A stretch of DNA of 11,121 bases from Bacteroidales bacterium UBA1035 (GTDB taxonomy: Bacteria > Bacteroidota > Bacteroidia > Bacteroidales > Dysgonomonadaceae), in NCBI GenBank assembly GCA_002316835.1, contig DCEG01000121.1, forward strand, positions 1 through 11,121, given 5' to 3'. Below the pieces are notes generated by a model. That model did not search any database, had not been told where the DNA came from, and was given only the letters and a program-made list of their open reading frames with translations. Every line of letters begins with the position of its first letter. Position 1 is the first letter of the stretch. Shown here piece by piece: positions 1 through 6,457 of this stretch. The position numbers and the translations under genes were made by a program.

Positions 1-11
1 GAAAGCGAGTG

Positions 12-42
12 CAAAGGTAGAAACTATTTTTGAAACTGCAAA
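12..42 (-). promoter_or_regulatory. Canonical Bacteroidota promoter firing leftward out of the window
   Basis: Read on the minus strand, a TTTG -33 box (complement of 39-42) is followed after exactly 19 bases by TACCTTTG (complement of 12-19), matching the known Bacteroidota primary sigma consensus TTTG-N19-21-TAnnTTTG. The start point would lie within the first dozen bases of the window, so the gene it serves is to the left and unseen. A T-rich stretch and a long inverted repeat (48-93) lie just upstream of the -33 box. The near-perfect match suggests a well-expressed gene, but its identity cannot be read here. Confidence 0.7.
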
Positions 43-47
43 ATAAA

Positions 48-93
48 ATCTGAAAATTTTTTGAAAAATATTTTCTCAAATTGATTTTCAGAT
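48..93 (-). terminator. Probable factor-independent terminator (leftward)
   Basis: Outer arms 48-57 (ATCTGAAAAT) and 84-93 (ATTTTCAGAT) are perfect 10-bp inverted repeats. Inside them 60-80 is itself an imperfect palindrome, TTTGA pairing with TCAAA plus an inner AAA/TTT, so the whole can fold as one long stem. On the minus strand it is followed directly by TTTATTTTG, as expected of a terminator for leftward transcripts. The plus-strand side is followed by GGTTTTACG, a poorer U-tract. The stem is AT-rich, so its strength is uncertain. It could also act as a DNA-level site upstream of the promoter at 12-42. Confidence 0.45.
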
Positions 94-130
94 GGTTTTA
101 CGATTTTAATTTTCCAGCCTTACACCTTTA

Positions 131-150
131 TTTGTTATCTCGATAACAAA
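131..150. promoter_or_regulatory. Perfect 9-bp inverted repeat, operator or RNA hairpin
   Basis: TTTGTTATC (131-139) and GATAACAAA (142-150) are exact reverse complements separated by two bases. It lies about 30 bases downstream of the leftward -7 box at 177-184. In DNA this is the shape of a dimeric repressor's operator; in RNA it would fold as an 8-bp stem with a CGAG loop. I do not recognise it as the site of a named regulator. Being directly next to another hairpin (151-173) favours the RNA reading. Confidence 0.5.
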
Positions 151-176
151 CCCCTCCGTTTATTGCGAAAGGGTTA

Positions 177-207
177 CAAAGATAGAACATTTAATTTTAA
201 TGACAAA
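177..207 (-). promoter_or_regulatory. Canonical Bacteroidota promoter, leftward
   Basis: On the minus strand, TTTG (complement of 204-207) is followed by exactly 19 bases and then TATCTTTG (complement of 177-184), a full match to the Bacteroidota -33/-7 consensus. No gene starts on that strand between here and the left edge, so it drives either a non-coding RNA or a gene beyond the window. It sits about 70 bases past the stop codon of the PDZ gene, which is transcribed in the same direction. Confidence 0.65.
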
Positions 208-259
208 AAAAAACTGACTTTTTTTGATATTTTTTTCTTCGTTTGAAAGTGCAACGAAG
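205..259 (-). terminator. Stem-loops after the PDZ gene, weak terminator candidate
   Basis: Two structures follow the stop codon of the leftward gene. The first has perfect 7-bp arms, CTTCGTT at 237-243 and AACGAAG at 253-259, with a 9-base loop. In transcript direction it is followed by A-rich rather than T-rich sequence. The second is an all A-T stem, seven A (219-225) facing nine T (complement of 205-213) around GTCAG, which would end in a U run and overlaps the -33 box of the next promoter. Neither is a textbook terminator; together they may end or stabilise the message. Confidence 0.3.
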
Positions 260-274
260 ATTTATAAGAAAAAT

Positions 275-1708
275 TTAATCTGCCGAAATCTGGGAACGAC
301 TGATTATTATTGGTTTTATCTCAAAAAACAATCTTTCTCCATTTCTTTCAACTTCAAAATTTACTGTACTGGGAGTGTTCCAATCTATATATTGATTGAA
401 ATTAAATAAATATGAGAATCCTGATCTGTATCTTTTTTTATCATTTATTTCTTTAGCCACATTATTATAATGTGTAATGTCCCAATACATGGCGTTTTGA
501 AATCCGTTTGCATCAGTGTATCTGGTGGCTTGATCTCGATACTTCATTGTTTCTGCAATAAAACGCCGATAACTCGCAGTAAGCGATTTTGCATCGTGAT
601 TAAAATTGTGGTCTTGTACTTTTATTACTATATCTCCTGCTCTGACTCCGGCGCGAGCTGCAGGGGAACCTGCATCAACCGCAACAATTGTTTTTAAATC
701 GTTCAGATCGTAATTGATACCCGTGTAGTTATATCGCGAGTATTTCACATGATAGGTTGCTCTTTCTAAGTTACCTGAATTTGGAAATTTTCTTAATATC
801 AAGGGAAGATTCATTTCCAGATAATCCAGAAGGCCATAATTATCACTCAGTCGTTCCTTTACCTCACTCTCGAAAACCAACATCGACTTACCGGGCTCAG
901 TGAATTTTCTGTCGTAAAACCGATAACCAAACTCAAGTTCATACATTACATCATCAATTTTCACGGGCTGAGTTGGATCAAACACGGGAATTTTAACCAT
1001 ACGGTTATTACGCATATCAAAACGCCATGTTCCGGGATATGTACCACGTGTTGGAGATTCGGGCTTAAACATGGGATTATTCTGATAACTGTAAAAGGTT
1101 TGAATAATGAAATCGGGATCTTCACTGTCACGTTTAAGACCAAACTGAGATAAAACCCTTATAAATATCGAATTAATACGCTCATCCAGCACTCTTGAAC
1201 TTTCATCGGACGGAGCAAAATCATAAGTTCGATAATTAAAGAAATCAGCCTCAGGGTTTATGGTAGTCTTAACCGGAATTATAAATTTTCTGTCCTGCAC
1301 ATCTTCAAGGCTGTAAAACGAAAAAACGGGTGCCAGCTGAGCTTCACTCAACCCGTTTCGCAACCTGCAATCTTTGGCAATATTCATCGGTTTAAATGAT
1401 GACTCGAAGTTCCGGATAGAAATCGACATATCGGCAGGTCTTTCCATAAACCACGACATAATAGTATGTGACGGTTTTAGGTAAGTTCCGTTTCCATTAA
1501 CCTCCAGTATAATATCATTAGTTCTTAAGCCGGCTTTTTCAGCGGGTGATCCGGGGGTAACCTCCGTGACTATGGGCTCATTGTTACCCCAGTTGGGATT
1601 GTTACTTATTTTGAACGAGAATCCCAGATTACAGGTGGTTTGATCATTTTGAGAGAAAACGCCAACGGATATTAGAATTATAATTAATGTAGATAATATT
1701 CGTTTCAT
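275..1708 (-). CDS. Exported PDZ-DUF4136-PDZ protein
   Basis: This 477-residue protein begins with a Sec signal peptide (hydrophobic residues 4-18, then FSQ, cleavage likely before Gln20). Residues about 26-102 form a PDZ domain with the typical GSPAEKAGL...NDIILEVNG loop (53-72). Residues about 142-320 resemble DUF4136, with its TYDFAP start and a DPDFIIQTFYSY strand. A second PDZ domain starts near 335 (GSPAARAGVRAGDIVIKV at 347-364) and seems to carry a long insert before its last strand near 450-470. No serine-protease or other catalytic domain is visible, so it is more likely an envelope scaffold or binding protein than an enzyme; its partner is unknown. PDZ domains usually bind C-terminal peptides; DUF4136 has no known activity. 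The ATG at 1708 is supported by the signal peptide and a TATCTTTG box 24 bases upstream. The gene is transcribed alone, divergently from its neighbour. Confidence 0.85.
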   Translation of the reverse strand: MKRILSTLIIILISVGVFSQNDQTTCNLGFSFKISNNPNWGNNEPIVTEVTPGSPAEKAGLRTNDIILEVNGNGTYLKPSHTIMSWFMERPADMSISIRNFESSFKPMNIAKDCRLRNGLSEAQLAPVFSFYSLEDVQDRKFIIPVKTTINPEADFFNYRTYDFAPSDESSRVLDERINSIFIRVLSQFGLKRDSEDPDFIIQTFYSYQNNPMFKPESPTRGTYPGTWRFDMRNNRMVKIPVFDPTQPVKIDDVMYELEFGYRFYDRKFTEPGKSMLVFESEVKERLSDNYGLLDYLEMNLPLILRKFPNSGNLERATYHVKYSRYNYTGINYDLNDLKTIVAVDAGSPAARAGVRAGDIVIKVQDHNFNHDAKSLTASYRRFIAETMKYRDQATRYTDANGFQNAMYWDITHYNNVAKEINDKKRYRSGFSYLFNFNQYIDWNTPSTVNFEVERNGERLFFEIKPIIISRSQISAD

Positions 1709-1731
1709 TGTAGTATCGTTTTATCAAACAA

Positions 1732-1739
1732 CAAAGATA
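1732..1739 (-). promoter_or_regulatory. -7 box of the PDZ gene promoter
   Basis: TATCTTTG on the minus strand, 24 bases upstream of the PDZ gene's ATG, is an exact match to the Bacteroidota -7 element TAnnTTTG. The expected -33 position has only a partial match (TTT within GTTTCC, about 18 bases away), so the promoter may be moderate or need an activator. Confidence 0.5.
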
Positions 1740-1813
1740 CGTTTTTTTTCTAATTGGAAACTTCGGGCAGCTTATTTTGAGAAAAAATGAAACTAAATGT
1801 TCACAAATTCCGT

Positions 1814-1821
1814 TATCTTTG
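1814..1821 (+). promoter_or_regulatory. -7 box of the rightward operon promoter
   Basis: TATCTTTG lies 31 bases upstream of the ATG at 1853, identical to the box serving the divergent gene on the other strand. No clear TTTG is found 19-21 bases upstream. It is the only clear promoter element seen ahead of the eight rightward genes. Confidence 0.5.
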
Positions 1822-1852
1822 TGCAAATAAGATATAAAATCAACCGTAAAAT

Positions 1853-2302
1853 ATGATATTGGATAATATAGAGAACGCTCCCAATTATTTTGGTTTGCAT
1901 CCTTTGTTTGAAAAGGCTTTCGATTATATCATTAACTTAGATATGGACAATCTTGCAAACGGTTCTGAAGAAATTGAAGGAATGTATCTTAAAGCATCGA
2001 TAGTTGAACCTGCTCTGATAAACGACACAGAAGCAAAATTGGAAATTCACAAGAAATATATCGATATACAAATCCCTGTTGCCAAAGAAGAAACCTTTGG
2101 ATGGAAGTCTTTGAGTAATTTGAAAGAGCCCATAGAAGAATACAGCAGCCAAAACGATTTTCAACTGTTCAACGATAAACCATCTGCTTTTATAAAAGTA
2201 CTTCCCGGCGAGTTTATTATTTTCTCTCCCGAAGATGCTCATGCTCCGCTCATTGGTGAGGGTATTACTAAGAAGATCATCATTAAAGTTGCTGTATTAT
2301 AA
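1853..2302 (+). CDS. YhcH/YjgK/YiaL family protein (sugar anomerase-like)
   Basis: At 149 residues this is the usual length of the YhcH/YjgK/YiaL (DUF386) family, a cupin-like fold. Its hallmarks are present: ExHxxYxDIQ at residues 64-73 (Glu64, His66, Asp71, Gln73), the PGEFIIFSPEDAHAP block near 118-132 with His130, and the closing KKIIIKV strand. These polar residues are the family's likely metal- or sugar-binding site. Characterised relatives include E. coli YhcH/NanQ, which speeds anomerisation of sialic acid, and EbgC, a partner of evolved beta-galactosidase. The substrate here cannot be told from sequence. It has no signal peptide and so is cytosolic. It is first in the run, 20 bases ahead of the branching enzyme. 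That spacing suggests co-transcription and perhaps a role with cytosolic sugars, which is inference. Confidence 0.88.
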   Translation: MILDNIENAPNYFGLHPLFEKAFDYIINLDMDNLANGSEEIEGMYLKASIVEPALINDTEAKLEIHKKYIDIQIPVAKEETFGWKSLSNLKEPIEEYSSQNDFQLFNDKPSAFIKVLPGEFIIFSPEDAHAPLIGEGITKKIIIKVAVL

Positions 2303-2322
2303 ACCTTTAATTTGTATAATTC

Positions 2323-4338
2323 ATGTTGAATATCATAAAAAATGATCCCTGGCTTGAACCTTTCAAACAAAAAATTGAAGACCGGAATAATCAGTTTTTG
2401 AAAAAAGAAAAGGAGTTGACGCAAAACGGGAAAATCACATTATCGGACTTTGCTACCGGATACTTATATTTTGGTCTGCACAAAACAGTTGACGGGTGGA
2501 TTTTTCGTGAATGGGCGCCGAATGCTACCGAGATTTTTCTTGTCGGAACATTCAACAACTGGCAACGAATGGAATCGTATCGGTTAAAACGAATCGAAAA
2601 CGGAGTTTGGGAAGTAAAGATTCCGTTGGAACGTATTCAGCATCAGGATTTATATAAGCTTATAATCAGCTGGGATGGCGGAAGTGGCGAAAGAATTCCC
2701 GCCTGGTGCCGGCGAGTTGTGCAAGACTCACAGACACACATATTCAGTGCTCAGGTCTGGGATCCTGAAATTCCGTACAAATTCAAAATAAAAAACTTTA
2801 TACCCGATACATCACCATTACTAATTTACGAATGTCATGTTGGAATGGGAACCGCTGAAGAAAAAGTGGGTACGTACAATGAATTCAGAGAGAATATCTT
2901 ACCACGAATCAAAAAAAATGGGTACAATGCAATCCAACTGATGGCGATTCAGGAACATCCCTACTATGGTTCTTTTGGTTATCATGTTTCCAATTTTTTT
3001 GCTCCATCTTCGCGAAGTGGTACACCCGACGAACTTCGCCATTTGGTTGACGCAGCACACGAAATGGGAATTGCGGTAATTATGGACATAGTGCATTCGC
3101 ACGCTGTAAAAAACGAGTTGGAAGGGATTGCCCGACTCGACGGTTCTTACGACCAGTATTTCCCAAGCGATCCTAATCGCAGAAACCATCCTGCGTGGGA
3201 CTCTCTCTGCTTCGATTACGGGAAAAATGAAGTAGTGCATTTTCTGCTTTCAAACTGCAAATACTGGATGGAAGAGTATAATTTTGATGGCTTTCGTTTC
3301 GATGGAGTAACGTCTATGTTATATTACAGTCACGGGTTGGAAGAAAGTTTCACACAATACGACGACTATTACAATGACAGACAAGATCCTGACGCTATCT
3401 GTTACCTGACATTAGCCAATAAACTCATTCACGAAGTGAATCCAAATGCAATAACCGTTGCCGAAGAAGTGAGTGGTATGCCGGGCTTGGCGCTGGATAT
3501 AAAATCGGGAGGTTACGGCTTTGATTATCGTATGGCAATGAATATTCCCGATTTTTGGATAAAAATCATAAAGGAACGAAAAGACGAAGACTGGCATCCC
3601 ACAGCTATTTGGTGGGAAACGACGAATCGTCGCGCCGATGAAAAAACCATATCGTATGTAGAAAGCCACGACCAGGCATTAGTTGGCGACAAAACAATTA
3701 TTTTCAGACTGATAGATGCCGACATGTATTGGTTTATGTCGAAACTAATGAGCAGTTCATTTATGGTTGACCGCGGAATTGCGCTGCACAAAATGATCCG
3801 ATTGGTAACAGCAACTACCATTAACGGTGGTTATCTGAATTTTATGGGTAACGAATTCGGCCATCCCGAATGGATTGATTTCCCCCGGGAAGGGAATAAC
3901 TGGTCCTACAAATACGCCAGACGTCAATGGAATTTAGCCGACGATCAGAACCTTAAGTATCACTATCTGGGTGACTTCGATCAGGCCATGATCGAACTTA
4001 TCAAATCCGTTCCTGATTTTCAGGCTACGCCTATTGTGAAAATCTGGGATAAAGATGGCGATAACATACTGGCATATATGCGTAAGGAACTGTTATTCAT
4101 CTTCAATTTCCATCCCGAAAAATCATTTAGTGATTACGGCATGCTGGTTCCGAAAGGCGAATACAGCATCATCCTCGATACCGATGACACAAAATTCGGA
4201 GGGTTTGGACTGAACGACGATACCGTTCACCATTTCACGCATCACGACCCGCTATACGCAAAAGACGGAAAGGGCTGGCTGAAAACTTATTTGCCTGCCC
4301 GATCTGCAATTGTCTTAAAAAAAATCACAAACCGCTAA
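2323..4338 (+). CDS. glgB: 1,4-alpha-glucan (glycogen) branching enzyme, eukaryote-like GH13_8 type
   Basis: This enzyme makes alpha-1,6 branches in glycogen by cutting an alpha-1,4 chain and transferring it. The 671 residues show an N-terminal CBM48-like domain (about 55-140, with FREWAPNATEIFLVGTFNNW), a GH13 catalytic barrel (about 170-560) and a C-terminal beta domain (about 575-668). All four GH13 motifs are intact: DIVHSH (255-260), GFRFDGV with the nucleophile Asp327 and Arg325, VAEEVSGMP with the acid/base Glu381, and ESHDQAL with His449 and Asp450. Stretches such as NGYNAIQLMAIQEH, GFRFDGVTSMLY, YLNFMGNEFGHPEW and LLFIFNFHP are very close to those of human and yeast branching enzymes, pointing to subfamily GH13_8 rather than the usual bacterial GH13_9 GlgB. 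No glycogen synthase or phosphorylase is nearby. The frame is uninterrupted and no signal peptide is seen. Confidence 0.95.
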   Translation: MLNIIKNDPWLEPFKQKIEDRNNQFLKKEKELTQNGKITLSDFATGYLYFGLHKTVDGWIFREWAPNATEIFLVGTFNNWQRMESYRLKRIENGVWEVKIPLERIQHQDLYKLIISWDGGSGERIPAWCRRVVQDSQTHIFSAQVWDPEIPYKFKIKNFIPDTSPLLIYECHVGMGTAEEKVGTYNEFRENILPRIKKNGYNAIQLMAIQEHPYYGSFGYHVSNFFAPSSRSGTPDELRHLVDAAHEMGIAVIMDIVHSHAVKNELEGIARLDGSYDQYFPSDPNRRNHPAWDSLCFDYGKNEVVHFLLSNCKYWMEEYNFDGFRFDGVTSMLYYSHGLEESFTQYDDYYNDRQDPDAICYLTLANKLIHEVNPNAITVAEEVSGMPGLALDIKSGGYGFDYRMAMNIPDFWIKIIKERKDEDWHPTAIWWETTNRRADEKTISYVESHDQALVGDKTIIFRLIDADMYWFMSKLMSSSFMVDRGIALHKMIRLVTATTINGGYLNFMGNEFGHPEWIDFPREGNNWSYKYARRQWNLADDQNLKYHYLGDFDQAMIELIKSVPDFQATPIVKIWDKDGDNILAYMRKELLFIFNFHPEKSFSDYGMLVPKGEYSIILDTDDTKFGGFGLNDDTVHHFTHHDPLYAKDGKGWLKTYLPARSAIVLKKITNR

Positions 4339-4416
4339 AGCCTATAAAGCCTGTCTGTCAGCGGACATGAGGAGACCTAGGCATTAAAAATGCTTTATTC
4401 ATAACAAAAAGAGAAA
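4339..4416 (+). other. Spacer with two small hairpins between glgB and manA
   Basis: This is the only gap above 30 bases within the rightward gene run. It contains TGTCTG-TCAG-CGGACA (4352-4367, six pairs including one G-U, 4-base loop), the palindrome CCTAGG (4376-4381), and GCATT-AAA-AATGC (4381-4393) followed by TTTATTC. It is richer in G and C than the flanking spacers. It could be a weak attenuator or processing site splitting the operon, or the remnant of a dispersed intergenic repeat. No -33/-7 promoter is clear before the next gene. Confidence 0.35.
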
Positions 4417-5445
4417 ATGACAACAAACAATAATACTTACCCTATCGAATCCCCTTTAGAGGATTTAGGAGCGCTATATCCCTTTAAATTCCAACCCATC
4501 CTCAAATCTGTTATTTGGGGTGGTTCCGATATCAGCGAATTTAAAAACATATCCCCGCGACAAGATGGAATTGGCGAAAGCTGGGAAATATCGGGTGTTG
4601 AAGACAACGTATCAGTTGTTTCAAACGGAGAATTGGCAGGGAAATCGCTCGATGAACTGTTGAGCAAACATAAAGAACAATTGATCGGCAAGAAAGTATA
4701 CAATAAATTCGGTAATACTTTTCCTCTTCTTATAAAATTCATTGATGCCCGCGATGATCTTTCCATTCAAGTACATCCAAACGATGAGCTCGCGAAAGAA
4801 CGGCACAACTCTTTTGGAAAAACAGAAATGTGGTACGTAGTTAAAAGTACTCCTGATGCATTTCTCTATACTGGCTTTGCATCGCCCATGACTGCCGATG
4901 AATATATAGAAACAGTAAAAAATAATACTCTTACCGATAAACTTCAAAAATATAATGTAACACCGGGCGATGTATTTTTTCTGCCCGCAGGCCGGGTTCA
5001 CGCTATCGGCGCCGGATGCTTTATTGCAGAGATTCAGCAAACGTCCAACATCACGTATCGGATTTACGATTACAACCGTAAAGATGCACAGGGAAACTCA
5101 CGCGAATTACACACAGAGTTAGCAAAAGATGCTATTGATTACAAGGTATATAATAATTATCAAACAGAGTATTCTCCTCAAATGAACCATCCGGTAGAAC
5201 TGGTTACCTGTGAGTATTTCACAACCAATCTGCTTGAAATGGACATTCCAATAGCGCGTCATTACGAGAATCTCGACTCATTTGTTATCTATATTTGTAT
5301 GCAGGGACATTACACGCTCAAAGACAACAAAGGAAATTCGATATTTATTGAACAAGGAGAGACGATCCTGCTTCCGGCTGATACTCAATCAACACTGATC
5401 ATACCCAGTGAAACGTCAAAGTTACTGGAAACATATATAAAATAG
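4417..5445 (+). CDS. manA: Mannose-6-phosphate isomerase, class I
   Basis: The product interconverts mannose 6-phosphate and fructose 6-phosphate, linking mannose use and GDP-mannose synthesis to glycolysis. It is a cytosolic Zn enzyme of the cupin fold. The family's metal-site motifs are all visible: IQVHPND with Gln118 and His120, GKTEMWYV with Glu137, and LPAGRVHAIGAG with His195. The start (FKFQPILKSVIWGG near residues 24-36) is typical, as is the catalytic-region Arg in ITYRIYDYNR. At 342 residues it belongs to the short Bacillus-type class I enzymes rather than the roughly 390-residue E. coli type. The C-terminal third (about 255-342) is a second cupin-like domain. The ATG at 4417 follows an A-rich AACAAAAAGAGAAA leader. 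The gene is followed 29 bases later by hemH. Confidence 0.92.
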   Translation: MTTNNNTYPIESPLEDLGALYPFKFQPILKSVIWGGSDISEFKNISPRQDGIGESWEISGVEDNVSVVSNGELAGKSLDELLSKHKEQLIGKKVYNKFGNTFPLLIKFIDARDDLSIQVHPNDELAKERHNSFGKTEMWYVVKSTPDAFLYTGFASPMTADEYIETVKNNTLTDKLQKYNVTPGDVFFLPAGRVHAIGAGCFIAEIQQTSNITYRIYDYNRKDAQGNSRELHTELAKDAIDYKVYNNYQTEYSPQMNHPVELVTCEYFTTNLLEMDIPIARHYENLDSFVIYICMQGHYTLKDNKGNSIFIEQGETILLPADTQSTLIIPSETSKLLETYIK

Positions 5446-5474
5446 ATTATCACAAAGGACAAACAGCAATTGTT

Positions 5475-6440
5475 ATGCGTGGAATTTTATTTATAAATGT
5501 GGGAACTCCGGCTGATTGCAACAAAGCAGATGTAAAGAAATTCATCGGAGATATGTTAAGCGATCCACTGGTAATGGGTAAATCTGAATGGCTTTCTGCT
5601 CTTCTTGCAAGAAGGATCATTGCTCCGGCATCTTGCAGCAAATCTTTTGAAAAATACAAACTGATCTGGCGGAAAGATGAACCCATAATCTCTCCCATTC
5701 TTTATTTTATGCAGAAACTAGCTCGGTCTCTGGAAGAAAAGAAAAATATTCCTGTAGAAATTGCCATGCGTTACGGCGAGCCATCGATTGAACAGGCACT
5801 GAAGGATCTGGAAAAGAAATGTCCGCTTCTGCACGAGGTAATTGTATTTCCGTTATATCCGCATTATGCGCAATCTACTACACAAACTTCCATAGATGAA
5901 GTTGGACGGATCTTTTACAAGCGTCCGCATTCATATCGATTAAAAATAGTGAAACCTTATTTCGATCATCCGGCATTTATAAACGCCCTCACCAAACATG
6001 CCGAACCTTATCTGAAGGATATCGACAAATTAGTTTTCAGTTATCACAGTCTGCCCGTAAATCAGGTAGAGTCAGCATGGGAAAAAGGAAGAGAGTTCGA
6101 TTACGTGTATCAACTGAAAGAAACCAATCGGCTGTTTTGCAAAAAACTCAACATTGAATCACAATACACACTTTTGCTGTATGCATCACAACGCGGCAGA
6201 AATTGGCTTAAACCATTTTTAGATACGGATATTTCCGATTTACCCGGTCTTGGATGGAAAAAAGTAGCGATTATTGCTCCCGGTTTTCCGATAGATAATA
6301 TGGAAACTTTATTTGATATCGATATTGAGGCTCGCGAATTATTTTTGAAAGCCGGAGGGGAAAAGTTTGTTTTTGTTCCATCGCTCAACGATTCTGATGA
6401 TTGGGTGGAAGCCGTTTGGAAGATAACAACAGGAGTTTAA
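5475..6440 (+). CDS. hemH: Ferrochelatase
   Basis: Ferrochelatase inserts Fe2+ into a porphyrin, the last (or, in the coproporphyrin route, next-to-last) step of heme synthesis. The 321-residue length fits the compact bacterial form without a [2Fe-2S] C-terminal tail. Conserved features are LFINVGTPA at the N-terminus, VFPLYPHYAQSTTQTSI near 130-146, the catalytic His191 in LVFSYHSLP, and Glu277 in DNMETLFDIDIEA; His and Glu are the paired metal-handling residues of the family. No signal peptide is seen; the enzyme is expected in the cytosol or on the membrane surface. No other heme gene is in the window, so it appears to be a lone heme gene inside a sugar-related run. The sequence cannot distinguish protoporphyrin from coproporphyrin as substrate. 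The gap to the next gene is 17 bases. Confidence 0.93.
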   Translation: MRGILFINVGTPADCNKADVKKFIGDMLSDPLVMGKSEWLSALLARRIIAPASCSKSFEKYKLIWRKDEPIISPILYFMQKLARSLEEKKNIPVEIAMRYGEPSIEQALKDLEKKCPLLHEVIVFPLYPHYAQSTTQTSIDEVGRIFYKRPHSYRLKIVKPYFDHPAFINALTKHAEPYLKDIDKLVFSYHSLPVNQVESAWEKGREFDYVYQLKETNRLFCKKLNIESQYTLLLYASQRGRNWLKPFLDTDISDLPGLGWKKVAIIAPGFPIDNMETLFDIDIEARELFLKAGGEKFVFVPSLNDSDDWVEAVWKITTGV

Positions 6441-6457
6441 TATAAATTTAAAGAACT

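Larger units (their letters stand above)
39..173 (-). ncRNA. Candidate small RNA with three hairpins and its own promoter
   Basis: A canonical leftward promoter (177-207) would start a transcript near 170-174. No start codon with a sensible reading frame follows. Read on the minus strand the transcript has: hairpin 1 at its very 5' end (173-166 pairing with 158-151, CCCUUUCG with CGGAGGGG, eight pairs including two G-U, 7-nt loop); hairpin 2 immediately after it (150-131, TTTGTTAT with ATAACAAA, CGAG loop); a linker of about 37 nt; then a large hairpin (93-48) followed by a T-rich stretch (47-40). A 5' hairpin, internal hairpin and terminator is typical of a stable bacterial sRNA of about 130 nt. 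It matches no RNA family I recognise, including 6S. It could instead be an attenuated leader of the gene to the left. Existence is inferred from structure alone. Confidence 0.45.

Noticed and set aside
224..409. Short plus-strand open frame across the end of the PDZ gene
   Set aside because: It overlaps the antisense of a well-supported coding region and its peptide is dominated by Phe, Lys and Ile from AT-rich DNA.
4339..4358. AGCCTATAAAGCCT near-direct repeat as a CRISPR or tandem repeat
   Set aside because: The repeated unit is only five bases (AGCCT) and occurs twice, with no array.
4621..5040. 139-codon minus-strand open frame
   Set aside because: It is antisense to manA, covering its metal-site motifs, so it is a shadow of that gene.
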